The notes beneath the pieces were generated by a model. That model made no database searches, was not told the origin of the DNA, and worked only from the letters and a program-made list of their open reading frames with translations. The position numbers and the translations under genes were made by a program. Positions 63,401 to 64,000 of a stretch of 64,000 bases of DNA are shown here, piece by piece; the first letter of the stretch is position 1; the number at the start of each line of letters is the position of its first letter. Source of the DNA: Amphiura filiformis (Eukaryota; Echinodermata; Ophiuroidea; Amphilepidida; Amphiuridae); NCBI RefSeq assembly GCF_039555335.1, contig NC_092629.1, positions 34,783,537 through 34,847,536 of the forward strand, read 5' to 3'.

Positions 63401-63729
63401 ATCTGTGTTTGTGGCGACACCATCATGCCCCCATCATGTTGTTGTTGTTTATGATGAGCGTGATGCAACGATGACCCCGGACCGGAAGTTGAAGCTATAC
63501 GAATTACGATGCACGGGGCGTAAGCAAGGGAATTTGATTTTCACTGAATGCGAATTTGAAATCGAATTAAGTCGATGCAGTGTAAACACCCACCAAACTA
63601 ATTAATTTGCGGTCGTAATTCAAAATACGGCTTAAGTCGATTACGACTTTCGCCCAATGTAAACGGGGTATTAGTTACCTCTTTGCTATCCCTGTCCACC
63701 TTGACAGCACTCAATAGAAGTGAAGTGAC
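10670..63729 (-). CDS. Large multi-exon gene, 3' portion (14 exons, 676 codons plus stop), protein not identified
   Basis: The exons were joined from splice sites and reading phase: 63679-63729, 62123-62244, 61139-61319, 60009-60131, 50223-50481, 34990-35116, 30979-31138, 27082-27437, 25534-25635, 22538-22773, 19923-19988, 19787-19841, 11299-11369, 10670-10791. Every junction has GT/AG and matching phase, and the total of 2031 nt is a multiple of three ending in TGA, which is hard to get by chance. The N-terminal 160 residues look helical (e.g. YDKLYLCLYYTVTELIKKW), then come ~130 residues with hydrophobic strands (LGPQNLAFIIALPEP), then a ~400-residue Ser/Pro/Arg and Asp/Glu-rich tail that is probably disordered. 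No catalytic motif or membrane span seen. The upstream exons lie outside the window. It could be a cytoplasmic scaffold, but I do not recognise it. Introns are up to ~15 kb and full of repeats; the TRIM gene sits in one. Confidence 0.85.
11299..11369 (-). CDS. Exon of the large minus-strand gene
   Basis: 71 nt, phase 2 in, phase 1 out. Acceptor CAATGCAG, donor GTAAGT. It encodes ETPKQRRAVKSAGSTRERIT and FDLG: basic. Confidence 0.78.
11419..11848. mobile_element. TTAA-flanked MITE, copy A
   Basis: Inverted ends AGCCATATTATAACATTT, TTAA on both sides (11415-11418, 11849-11852). Interior contains GGTGCTGTAGTTTTGTCAAA. Same family as 38616-39052. Confidence 0.8.
12000..12118. repeat. GATGAC microsatellite and A-rich tract
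   Basis: GATGATGACGATGACGATG then AAAATAAAAATAAA. Confidence 0.9.
12120..13065 (+). repeat. Tandem ~115-bp repeat (TGACCTCAGATGACCCCTGG family) with flanks
   Basis: About five units of CTCTAAATGTTGACTGTACC, CACCAAGTTTCATGCCCATA and TGACCTCAGATGACCCCTGG. The block ends with GGAAGCACGGAAGCTCGGAA repeats and TGCCTCGCGGTGGAGGCATA. The same family is at 51170-51740 and continues at 53040-53660. Confidence 0.85.
13385..13770. mobile_element. MITE with GGGTCACTCCATAT ends
   Basis: Ends GGGTCACTCCATATAAAATC and, inverted, GGGTCACTCCATATGATATC, each flanked by TATA. A truncated relative lies at 29768-29986. Confidence 0.75.
14177..14530 (+). mobile_element. tRNA-derived SINE, full length
   Basis: Pol III A box TAGCTCAATTGATAAGG (14185-14201) and B box GAGTTCGAACCC (14218-14229), a body with CCCTGGACAAGGAACTTACT, ending in an A-run after CACTGCGCTTT. 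Copies on the minus strand at 7442-7812 and, broken, at 3530-4620. Confidence 0.88.
14953..16303 (-). repeat. Tandem array of a 55-nt exon plus intron, part 1 (10 copies)
   Basis: The unit is 145-148 bp (one unit 156 bp) and contains the 55-nt exon with its CAG acceptor and GTGAGT donor, plus ~90 bp of intron. Copies are over 95% alike by eye. One copy (acceptor end near 15294) reads TGA right after the acceptor, and the outermost copy (14953-15008) is 56 nt, so these two would break the frame. A decayed copy lies at about 14800-14900. The array is cut on its right by a 2.9-kb insertion. Confidence 0.9.
16306..16580 (+). mobile_element. Tc1/mariner-like MITE, left copy
   Basis: The ends CAATGCTGGCCATAAG and, inverted, CAACCATGGCCAAAAT, both followed by GTGTTGGGAC, resemble Tc1/mariner termini. 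TA flanks both sides. 275 bp, no coding capacity. Confidence 0.75.
17205..17275 (-). repeat. tRNA-like SINE head
   Basis: On the minus strand, an A-box-like TTAGCTCAGTTGATAAGG is followed ~35 nt later by a B-box-like GAGTTCGATTCC. The arms do not fold into a tRNA cloverleaf, so this is a SINE head or remnant. A similar B-box-like GAATCGAACCC occurs at 16923-16933. Confidence 0.45.
17690..17873. repeat. (GAT)n / (ATC)n inverted microsatellite
   Basis: About 60 bp of GAT repeats turns into about 100 bp of ATC repeats around a GTGATCAT centre, so the two halves can pair as a hairpin. Long poly-Asp, poly-Met and poly-His frames here are artefacts of the repeat. Confidence 0.95.
18955..19231 (+). 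mobile_element. Tc1/mariner-like MITE, right copy
   Basis: About 97% identical to the copy at 16306-16580. TA follows its right end, but GA rather than TA precedes its left end, which argues against an independent insertion. Confidence 0.75.
19234..19850 (-). repeat. Tandem array of the 55-nt exon, part 2 (4 copies)
   Basis: This continues the array after the insertion at 16306-19231: the broken unit resumes exactly at GGTCTCTGTG. Four copies keep donor GTGAGT and acceptor CACCAG. The last copy (19787-19841) abuts the unique sequence leading to exon 19923-19988. Confidence 0.9.
19787..19841 (-). CDS. 55-nt exon of the large minus-strand gene, first of at least 14 tandem copies
   Basis: Phase 1 in, phase 2 out. 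Acceptor ACTCACCAG, donor GTGAGT. It encodes WKDGVTQRPRSSGVFRA. It bridges the phases of 19923-19988 and 11299-11369 exactly, so one and only one copy must be included to keep frame. Which copy is used cannot be told; this one is nearest the upstream exon. Confidence 0.65.
19923..19988 (-). CDS. Exon of the large minus-strand gene
   Basis: 66 nt, phase 1/1. Acceptor CTGTTTTGTAG, donor GTAATT. It encodes YSRSSTPTRSREQMGSPVLI and a final QYG. It lies directly before the array of 55-nt exons. Confidence 0.75.
20051..20857. mobile_element. TTAA-flanked inverted-repeat element, 807 bp
   Basis: Ends AGGGCAGGTCTATAGCAAAA and its near complement, each next to TTAA (20047-20050, 20858-20861), as for piggyBac-like elements. 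No transposase frame. Confidence 0.75.
20862..21960. other. Intron sequence, AT-rich
   Basis: Intron of the large gene between exons 22538-22773 and 19923-19988. ATTGATTGAT tracts at 21465-21790; no other feature recognised. Confidence 0.5.
21962..22470 (+). repeat. Tandem pair of a tRNA-related repeat
   Basis: Two copies (21962-22165 and 22174-22470) share TTAACCCTAACCCGCCTGAA, GCTTGGCATGCGAGGGGTCT and a TTCTTTCCTTCTTTTCTC tract. CGGGTTCGAATCCCACC is B-box-like. The first copy lacks ~110 bp present in the second. Ends carry CCCTAACCC / GGGTTAGGG. Confidence 0.75.
22538..22773 (-). CDS. Exon of the large minus-strand gene, Arg/Ser-rich
   Basis: 236 nt, phase 2 in, phase 1 out. Acceptor TTTTTCCTGAAG, donor GTAAGA. 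It begins RPSSVARRNRPGTARTSASS and contains EVDLRPGNITSYQKE. Basic and Ser-rich, as in microtubule-binding or phosphorylated linkers, but no named motif. Confidence 0.85.
23460..23660. repeat. Interspersed repeat (CCATTGGTTTCTATG)
   Basis: AACCATTGGTTTCTATGCGA and GTGCCAATGTTAAAAAGTCA; a related copy is at 32260-32400. Confidence 0.65.
24060..24170 (+). repeat. GGGGTCCAGGGGCGAAGCCC repeat
   Basis: GC-rich hairpin-forming words; a related copy is at 41840-41910. Confidence 0.65.
24317..24586 (-). CDS. Zinc-finger-like exon or ORF, hAT/BED-type N-terminus
   Basis: 89 residues starting MKTLQKNDANVGVVDKDLKN, with FRWSWLDHEVKV and a CSLCGD...DHLETLC pattern (CxxC and HxxxxC) near the end. This arrangement resembles the N-terminal BED-like fingers of hAT-derived proteins in marine deuterostomes. 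A GTAATAAG donor after 24328 could splice it onward, but no downstream exon was found. It lies in an intron of the large gene, on the same strand. It could be a transposon fragment or the first exon of a domesticated gene. Confidence 0.5.
   Translation of the reverse strand: MKTLQKNDANVGVVDKDLKNTFRWSWLDHEVKVIHVKDGRELSCTVEENSIKKIAVVGKAYCSLCGDMISYGSKGRIALTDHLETLCNK
25534..25635 (-). CDS. Exon of the large minus-strand gene
   Basis: 102 nt, phase 2/2. Acceptor CTCTTTTACAG, donor GTAATC (weak). It encodes GMTERAADDILVDEFADVN to EQFINANS, an acidic helix-like piece. Confidence 0.82.
26098..26436. repeat. Direct repeat pair around an inverted-repeat insertion
   Basis: GAGGCAAATTTTGTGTCA and CCAGAATCTGGTGGCAAGAG occur at 26098-26165 and 26361-26436. 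CACTACCTGC and GCAGGTAGTTT are inverted between them, with CCAATCAG / CTGATTGG. Confidence 0.7.
27082..27437 (-). CDS. Exon of the large minus-strand gene, acidic linker
   Basis: 356 nt, phase 0 in, phase 2 out. Acceptor CTATCTCACAG, donor GTGAGA. It starts IEDDIPRSVSSRLHERFK and is rich in Glu, Asp and Ser (for example EFEDEEVAGNSSS at its end). No fold recognised. It is the largest exon in the window. Confidence 0.88.
27735..27870. repeat. Direct repeat, left copy
   Basis: TTTTTTGTTGTCACTGATGC to AAATTTATTGCAAATTCAAC, repeated almost exactly at 29630-29765. Confidence 0.85.
28273..28452 (+). pseudogene. Possible frameshifted MADF-like coding remnant
   Basis: Frame 1 reads MANLTDEQIEQRMWNKIFSI, frame 2 contains SDYRDAQKKKEF (from 28344) and frame 1 then has WQSIASALNIEG. 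In MADF-type DNA-binding domains a YRDxQKK piece precedes a W..IA..L.I.G piece, so the order fits if one frameshift is allowed. PIF/Harbinger elements encode such accessory proteins. Short and not certain. Confidence 0.3.
28660..29083. repeat. Fold-back repeat, ~190-bp arms
   Basis: TACGCTGGCGAAGTTACGTA and GCAATAGGTGAAAACAATTT on the left are matched inverted on the right, ending GTAACTTCGCCAGCGTA. A third partial arm lies at 28520-28640. Confidence 0.8.
29630..29765. repeat. Direct repeat, right copy
   Basis: Second copy of 27735-27870; differs at one or two bases. Confidence 0.85.
29768..29986. mobile_element. Truncated relative of the 13385-13770 MITE
   Basis: It shares AAAGATGAAATTTATTTA and the right end CTCCTTGATTTCATATGGAC. 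The left end is missing. Confidence 0.65.
29988..30075 (-). repeat. Decayed outlying copy of the same exon repeat
   Basis: It matches the 5' half of exon 30979-31138 (CGCTCCCTCTTTGGGATAAT and following on the plus strand) without the indel seen in the four array copies, so it split off earlier. No usable donor seen. Confidence 0.6.
30345..30930 (-). repeat. Tandem copies (four) of the exon at 30979-31138
   Basis: Units of ~164 bp repeat the 3' half of the exon with its GTGAGT donor (exon left ends 30345, 30509, 30673, 30838). A one-base deletion relative to the parent puts a TAG in frame upstream. AG of that same TAG could serve as an acceptor, giving an 87-nt phase 0/0 exon (e.g. 30509-30595) starting SMLSRRGSAKT. 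The presumed acceptor has a poor pyrimidine tract. Confidence 0.85.
30979..31138 (-). CDS. Exon of the large minus-strand gene; parent copy of a tandem exon array
   Basis: 160 nt, phase 2 in, phase 0 out. Acceptor TTTTTATCAG, donor GTGAGT. It encodes ITIQNTDGPLPTNPPSSPTT and ends KSQKSIKS: Pro/Ser-rich, then acidic, probably disordered. Four shortened relatives of this exon lie just downstream (30345-30930). Confidence 0.87.
31204..31495. mobile_element. hAT-type MITE, 292 bp
   Basis: Ends CAGGGTTCCCGC and GCGGGAACCCTG. TATAAG flanks both sides (31198-31203, 31496-31501). The interior is made of CAAGGACTTTCAAGG-type repeats. Confidence 0.75.
31604..32100. repeat. Fold-back element
   Basis: Arms with TATAGGGTCC...AGTCGAAAAAATATTT on the left match inverted sequence near 32040-32096. 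The centre pairs GAGTCCATAG (31824) with CTATGGACTC (~31900). Confidence 0.65.
32260..32400. repeat. Interspersed repeat, same family as 23460-23660
   Basis: TCCATTGGTTTCTATGGGAC and GAGCCAATGTTGAAAAGTCA. Confidence 0.65.
32900..33300. repeat. Tandem duplication of ~130 bp
   Basis: GATGGACCATTTTGGCACTA and AGCCTTTCGTT occur in both 32903-33030 and 33148-33300. Confidence 0.75.
33800..34138. mobile_element. Inverted-repeat MITE
   Basis: Ends TATAGATGAGTTGACCTATG and, inverted, TATAGATGAGTTGACATGTG, then CATTTGATACGCCCTCTGTT-type sequence on both sides. Confidence 0.7.
34423..34860 (-). repeat. Second locus of the repeat seen at 1-735
   Basis: It contains CCAAGTCATGGTCAGGATTT and TTGGTCGGCCAT, matching the 1-735 family in inverse orientation, ending at GATTCGTCTATA. 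Confidence 0.7.
34990..35116 (-). CDS. Exon of the large minus-strand gene
   Basis: 127 nt, phase 1 in, phase 2 out. Acceptor TATATTTACAG, donor GTAAGT. It encodes VPNGSVVSFTKDIEQHFAYV, then a Trp/Gly-rich piece ending KPKGMTGD. It is separated from the previous exon by ~15 kb of intron that contains the TRIM gene. Confidence 0.86.
35291..35535. repeat. Inverted-repeat element
   Basis: GAACAGCTCGTAATCGGCGG (35291-35310) pairs with CCGCCTATTACGAGCTGATC (35516-35535). Confidence 0.55.
35868..36126. repeat. Inverted-repeat element with A/T-run interior
   Basis: GTTTGTCTCAAAGCTCGTG (35881-35899) pairs with CACTCGTGAGCTTTGAGACA near 36091. GGCC marks both outer ends. The interior holds long T and A runs. 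Confidence 0.65.
36428..36500 (-). repeat. tRNA-like SINE head
   Basis: Minus strand: TGGCGCAGCTGTGTCATTGA (A-box-like) and GAGTTCAATATCCC (B-box-like). Confidence 0.4.
36953..37925. mobile_element. Non-autonomous hAT element, 973 bp
   Basis: Ends CAGGGGTCGCGCTAAC and, inverted, CAGGGGTAGCACTAGG. A perfect 8-bp target duplication ATCAGGTG lies at 36945-36952 and 37926-37933. Subterminal GAGCGCATATTTTTAA-type repeats are present. No transposase frame. Confidence 0.88.
38222..38611. mobile_element. Harbinger-type MITE, same family as 998-1166
   Basis: Left end GGGGTTTTGCAATAATTATG, right end TTATTGCACAGCCCC. Interior with GGGGGGCAAG and TTTTTGGCGAGCC-like segments. Right flank TTA, left flank ATA. 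Confidence 0.7.
38616..39052. mobile_element. TTAA-flanked MITE, copy B
   Basis: Same ends and interior as 11419-11848, TTAA at 38612-38615 and 39053-39056. It abuts the Harbinger-type MITE ending at 38611. Confidence 0.8.
39980..41173. mobile_element. Inverted-repeat element (hAT-like ends) containing a nested MITE
   Basis: Ends TAGTGCTGGTATCGACAAGG and, inverted, TAGTGCTGGTATCGGCAAGC, followed by GTCGACAA-rich sequence on both sides. The ends resemble hAT termini. An exact 8-bp duplication was not found. A Harbinger-type MITE (40432-40936) sits inside. Confidence 0.65.
40432..40936. mobile_element. Harbinger-type MITE nested in the preceding element
   Basis: Ends GGGGTGGTGCAATAATTATG and the complement. 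Interior repeats of GGGGGGCAAAGATTTTTTGG and similar. Confidence 0.7.
41504..41587 (-). pseudogene. Non-LTR retrotransposon reverse-transcriptase fragment
   Basis: MQGDEFVIDGQQIEEVKQ followed by FEYLGSMINN is typical of the end of the RT domain of LINE elements (the '...YLGS.I' motif). It is open for only ~28 matching residues, then runs into unrelated sequence: a dead fragment. Confidence 0.75.
41840..41910 (+). repeat. GGGGTCCAGGGGTAAAGCCC repeat
   Basis: GGGGTCCAGGGGTAAAGCCC and GGGGCGGAGCCCCCTGAAGC. Confidence 0.65.
42225..42360. repeat. Tandem ATTTAATTTACATACTCCCT repeat
   Basis: Four copies of TTAATTTACATACTCCCTCT, two preceded by GGCTGTTCCA. Confidence 0.8.
42400..42740. other. Region upstream of the TRIM coding exon
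   Basis: Unique-looking sequence that probably includes the TRIM first intron. No TATA box or first exon could be fixed. Confidence 0.4.
42741..42761 (+). other. 3' splice site before the TRIM coding exon
   Basis: A T-rich tract followed by TATATTCTAG ends at 42761, 51 bases before the ATG. It suggests a separate 5' UTR exon upstream, not located. Confidence 0.5.
42813..44774 (+). CDS. TRIM-type RING/B-box/coiled-coil protein with C-terminal membrane segment, 653 aa
   Basis: A likely E3 ubiquitin ligase. Seen: a complete C3HC4 RING (C15, C18, C33, H35, C38, C41, C59, C62) and a complete B-box 2 (C106, H109, C118, C121, C126, C129, H133, H138). A Glu/Lys/Gln-rich coiled coil follows at about 145-280. 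Residues ~310-610 are rich in Gly, hydrophobic and aromatic residues and look like a beta-propeller, as in NHL-type TRIMs, but without clear repeats by eye. The last ~30 residues (from NIWVGLIGFLPYIFCFLAG) are a hydrophobic segment, so the protein is probably tail-anchored. The start has a good context (AACATGG) and follows an AG acceptor at 42760-42761, so the whole CDS is one exon. It lies within an intron of the minus-strand gene, on the opposite strand. Confidence 0.9.
   Translation: MATSYFESAEEDLTCPLCFELFINPHVPIDLNCPHVICSTCLGKMIQGGARTRPRIITCPECRKKTSVPKGGVNAMKVNLRVRNLAEKHKKFGKDGGASDEGIGFCRKHKDKQLTLYCASCDVLVCIKCSDDHARQWHDLKDIDTAHTELKEQLSKSLTEVKSIFAKKEATLQALAQKEKRFRSHLNEEAQKINKRVEEVQQQSEALINELNEIGSNNLEPCLNLQSEVQQDVEGIQEVINDTSGALGTENITQLVGLKMKLNNILETKGMDSSSGFVHLKQVGFKQNQKLIELGKVVLQQTHIKLEKSQQFQKTAKTNIIATGADGAILVGGLYQSDVCIYTKQENGKYKKKAQNLTLRQGGRVQVCDMTMSIDGKYIIARDGYVEVYSNDYTFECTMYTSPNKNSFLLFFISVTLLPNGNIVIGDQKGHAVIIYDPYGKKLRNAILKICGPHISSGPSCITAIDNTQIAVYVPQDSQLGIDPIYSIYFIDVLTGSSTIIQIQSAIRFGMCFHPETNSLFYGSDGDTWRSILIDFHENPIIKFLSGGTNSYRTGRCLLHQFMPGTPIYKIEVQDLVTTQANSITYLPMSNKTGSMIATIEYDGIKLYKTNEAFIDIKDWRNNIWVGLIGFLPYIFCFLAGLILSYIIYFFIH
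44850..45290 (-). repeat. GGGGTCTTTGGGTGACAG repeat, inverse copy
   Basis: It starts GGGAGGGGAGGCACTCCAAC and has CTGTCACCCAAAGACCCC repeated. It lies just after the TRIM stop codon. Confidence 0.8.
45545..45853. mobile_element. MITE with TTCCAGTTGAAA / CTTCCACA motifs
   Basis: GGGCTATTCCAGTTGAAA at the left and TTAAATGGAATAGCCC at the right are inverted. Inside are CATACTCCCTCTGTGGAAGA-type repeats. Related copies: 46852-47013, 56509-56668 and fragments near 22884, 42230, 47400 and 59390. Confidence 0.7.
46852..47013. mobile_element. MITE, same family as 45545-45853
   Basis: CTTAATCTTCCACACAGGGA is followed by GTGTGAATTTCAAAAGGG and an inverted half ending GTTGTATGGATTTCAACTGG. A palindromic ~160-bp unit. 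Confidence 0.65.
47038..47341. mobile_element. Inverted-repeat element
   Basis: GGTGGGGTCACTC at the left pairs with GAGTGACCCCACC at the right. Interior is G-runs around GGGGTCATTAG. Confidence 0.55.
47697..47962. repeat. Fold-back element
   Basis: CATATGTGATGCGATCAAGC is followed by AAAATCAGTCG on the left. The complement occurs at ~47912-47960. Confidence 0.7.
48470..48849. mobile_element. TA-flanked MITE, 380 bp
   Basis: Ends CCGTAACCACCCGGGTATAA and, inverted, CCGTAACCACTCGGGTATAA. TA on both sides (48468-48469, 48850-48851). Confidence 0.8.
49123..49700. repeat. Fold-back element with ~100-bp arms
   Basis: CCAGAAAAATACAGCACTAA (left, ~49131) and AACTAATTTTTTTGG-type sequence pair with 49590-49700 on the right, including TAATCCTTTTAGTCCTAACT versus AATCCTAATCCTTTAGTT. 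A related fragment is at 56405-56460. Confidence 0.65.
50223..50481 (-). CDS. Exon of the large minus-strand gene
   Basis: 259 nt, phase 0 in, phase 1 out. Acceptor ACTTTCAACAG, donor GTAGGT. It begins TPNAIPRRPMSSPVRASFF and contains LGDKVLLGPQNLAFIIALPE. It has higher GC and more CpG-containing codons than the surrounding DNA, so it stands out as coding. Confidence 0.88.
50490..51165. other. Intron sequence, nothing recognised
   Basis: AT-rich intron DNA of the large gene on the acceptor side of exon 50223-50481. No repeat or coding signal seen. Confidence 0.5.
51170..51740 (+). repeat. Second array of the TGACCTCAGATGACCCCTGG family
   Basis: About five units, more diverged than those at 12120-13065. 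Confidence 0.85.
52184..52755. repeat. Palindromic ~72-bp satellite, about 8 units
   Basis: Each unit has GCGTCTTGACATCAAAAGTG and CGGACACTTTTGATGCCCAA, which pair as a hairpin, then ACGATTTTCGGG. Long open frames on both strands here come from the repeat. Confidence 0.92.
52756..53010. repeat. Degenerate TTTCGGAAAAAAAA tract
   Basis: Runs of A broken by TTTCGG or TTCGG; it directly follows the satellite and could derive from it by slippage. Confidence 0.85.
53040..53660 (+). repeat. Downstream part of the same repeat family
   Basis: CACTAACCAATACAAAC and GATGCACCCACCCACCAAGT match 12735-12790. Then ATGCAAATTAG segments and CCCCAGATACAGCTCC repeats follow. Probably a retroelement 3' region. 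Confidence 0.6.
53672..53725. repeat. (CA)n microsatellite
   Basis: Interrupted ACACAC tract with CCC breaks. Confidence 0.85.
53788..53942. repeat. Inverted repeat, ~50-bp arms
   Basis: GCCATTATGCACTATATGCG and GAGAGCCTCGAACTGGCAGC on the left are matched inverted by 53892-53942. Confidence 0.8.
53961..54069. repeat. Near-perfect hairpin, ~47-bp arms
   Basis: Left arm CACAGTTAAAATTATAGGCC followed by GGTGATGTCAAAACCATGAC. The complement follows an ~11-base loop around GGCGAAGCTG. Confidence 0.88.
54191..54662. mobile_element. MITE with AGGGCGCACACC ends, copy A
   Basis: Inverted ends AGGGCGCACACC / GGTGTGCGCCCT. About 470 bp, no coding region. Highly similar to 55296-55761. Confidence 0.8.
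55296..55761. mobile_element. MITE with AGGGCGCACACC ends, copy B
   Basis: It differs from 54191-54662 only by scattered small changes. The two copies bracket ~630 bp of AT-rich sequence. Confidence 0.8.
56509..56668. mobile_element. MITE, same family as 45545-45853
   Basis: It begins CATATTCCAGTTGAATTC and contains CCATGGAAGACATAACC and an inverted GGAAGATTAAGGCCATGTCT. Confidence 0.65.
57396..57455. repeat. (TAA)n microsatellite
   Basis: About 18 uninterrupted AAT units. Confidence 0.95.
57460..59670. other. Intron sequence with many AGGCCTA words
   Basis: No gene seen. TAGGCCTA-type palindromes are dense between 57560 and 58740. A G-run at ~58480. Confidence 0.5.
59679..59940 (+). mobile_element. 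tRNA-derived SINE, second family
   Basis: The head CATGGTGGCACAGGCTTAAC and AAGTTCAAGCCTC (B-box-like) are followed by a body with GCGCTTTACCTCACTTGCAT and a tail CACTGTATAAATGCCAACAT. Not related to the family at 14177. Confidence 0.7.
60009..60131 (-). CDS. Exon of the large minus-strand gene
   Basis: 123 nt, 41 codons, phase 0/0. Acceptor TTTGTTCTATAG, donor GTAAGT. It starts GTTHRTIEEVAELLINTI and ends SSSTYVLS. A symmetrical exon that could be skipped without a frameshift. Confidence 0.83.
60540..60690 (+). mobile_element. Probable 3' end of a LINE with (CCTAAA)n tail
   Basis: CAATTCAGCCTTTGGCTGCC precedes AATAAAACCTAAACCTAAAC. A polyadenylation-like signal plus short repeats is typical of some non-LTR tails. 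Confidence 0.5.
61139..61319 (-). CDS. Exon of the large minus-strand gene
   Basis: 181 nt, phase 2 in, phase 0 out, donor GTGAGT, acceptor CTTCAG. It encodes YKEYKSLLAAEVVQLFCIVP and continues to VAALVERIRIEG: helical, with a short hydrophobic stretch that is too broken for a membrane span. Confidence 0.87.
61362..61616. mobile_element. MITE with 7-bp target duplication
   Basis: Inverted ends around CAGAAACAAATTTGTTTGAT and GATCGAACTAATTTGTTTCT. TTAGTTA is duplicated at 61355-61361 and 61617-61623. The interior has GATCGACCGTCGATGC inverted. It lies in the intron between exons 62123-62244 and 61139-61319. Confidence 0.7.
61676..61950. mobile_element. Partial Harbinger-type MITE of the same family
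   Basis: Left end GGGGATGTGCAATAATTATG and an interior of GGGGCAAGCAATTTTTGGCA-type segments. The right end is not clear. Confidence 0.6.
62123..62244 (-). CDS. Exon of the large minus-strand gene
   Basis: 122 nt, phase 0 in, phase 2 out. The acceptor CTCTTATTTTAACAG is strong and the donor is GTAAGT. It encodes DGGLYDKLYLCLYYTVTE followed by a Lys/Trp-rich stretch ending near KSRKVNA: an amphipathic helix-like segment. Confidence 0.85.
62400..62449 (-). CDS. Alternative copy of the first exon (50 nt)
   Basis: It has the same coding content as the copy at 63679-63729 but starts one base later (AG then TCACTTC), giving 50 nt, so it needs a different incoming phase. Acceptor ATATCAG and donor GTAACTAGG are present, and it is the copy closest to the next exon. 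It could be the used exon if the upstream exon ends in phase 1, which cannot be seen here. Confidence 0.4.
62995..63671. mobile_element. Inverted-repeat element inserted in the exon array
   Basis: Ends: TACCCCGTTTACACTGGGC and, inverted, TACCCCGTTTACATTGGGC, followed by AAGTCGTAATCGA-type sequence on both sides. It splits the array sequence CCTAGTTACC, with TA or a 3-bp duplication. The internal AGTCGTAATCGA motif is repeated. A 74-codon open frame inside has no recognisable domain. Confidence 0.75.
63679..63729 (-). CDS. Exon 1 in window of the large minus-strand gene (best copy of a tandem exon)
   Basis: 51 nt, phase 0 to 0, encoding VTSLLLSAVKVDRDSKE. Acceptor ...GATGTCAG and donor GTAACT. 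It joins in frame to the exon at 62123-62244. It is one of four related copies; this is the one with an intact frame and sites. A 50-nt copy at 62400-62449 is the alternative. Confidence 0.55.
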
Positions 63730-63759
63730 CTGACATCGGTGATCTCGAGGCATCAGAAA

Positions 63760-64000
63760 TAATTCTATAGTGTCACAATTGCTGTCAGGAATAAAGCATA
63801 CAACAATATCTTATTTACTTTTTAAATTATCATAATTGTATCACAGCCCGACCAGCTAGCTGAGGGGACTAAAATAGTTCATACACTCTTAGATAGCAAG
63901 AACCAATCAGAGCAAATGTTAGAAAAATGCAAACCATGCATATAATGCACAGGGCACACTTTGTGCTACTTGCAGTGCTTTCAGATATGTTCATTTTTCT
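63760..64000. other. End of window, intron of the large gene
   Basis: Upstream intron (minus strand) of the large gene; no feature recognised. The next exon lies outside. Confidence 0.4.

Larger units (their letters stand above)
62320..63760 (-). repeat. Tandem array of the short exon near 62.4-63.7 kb (four copies)
   Basis: Units of ~200 bp share TTTAAACCTGGTTCAGAATA, GGTTTATCATC-like and exon segments. Copies at 62400-62449 and 63679-63729 are open. The copy near 62590-62650 has a small insertion and an in-frame stop, and the one near 62790-62835 lacks the donor half. An inverted-repeat element (62995-63671) interrupts the array. Confidence 0.85.

Noticed and set aside
63381..63605. 74-codon frame in the inverted-repeat element
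   Set aside because: Most of it is made from the subterminal AGTCG motifs and no domain is visible.

Overview
The window is a piece of an animal nuclear genome: AT-rich, gene-poor, with GT-AG introns, no bacterial-style operons, and many short inverted-repeat transposons and tRNA-derived SINEs. An invertebrate deuterostome, most likely an echinoderm, fits best. The reasons are an intron-poor arylamine N-acetyltransferase, a single-exon RING/B-box TRIM gene, and many AGGCCTA-type words. This assignment is inference, not a database match.

Three protein-coding units are supported. (1) Plus strand, 2438-3343: an arylamine N-acetyltransferase with its Cys-His-Asp triad intact. (2) Plus strand, 42813-44774: a 653-residue TRIM-type RING/B-box/coiled-coil protein with a C-terminal membrane segment. 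(3) Minus strand, about 63.73 kb down to 10.67 kb: the 3' part of a large multi-exon gene. I reconstructed it as 14 exons from splice signals and phase. All phases agree and the exons sum to 2031 nt, which is 676 codons plus a TGA stop. I cannot name the protein. Its first part looks helical and its last ~400 residues are Ser/Pro/acidic-rich. The TRIM gene lies inside one of its introns; the N-acetyltransferase lies beyond its 3' end.

The most unusual structure is in this minus-strand gene. Three of its exons each sit inside a tandem array of exon-plus-flanking-intron units: the 55-nt exon near 15-19.8 kb (at least 14 copies, period ~145 bp), the exon at 30979-31138 (five copies, period ~164 bp) and the short exon near 62.4-63.7 kb (four copies, period ~200 bp). 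Most copies keep AG acceptors and GT donors. The 55-nt array is interrupted by a 2.9-kb insertion bounded by two near-identical ~276-bp Tc1/mariner-like elements, with a single TA target duplication for the whole block.

The rest is introns and intergenic DNA filled with repeats: TA-, TTA- and TTAA-flanked inverted-repeat elements, a 973-bp hAT-type element with a perfect 8-bp target duplication, fold-back sequences, SINEs, short tandem satellites, a palindromic 72-bp satellite and small remnants of transposon proteins (a reverse transcriptase piece, a BED-like zinc finger exon, a possible MADF-like remnant). No rRNA, CRISPR or convincing functional tRNA gene was seen.
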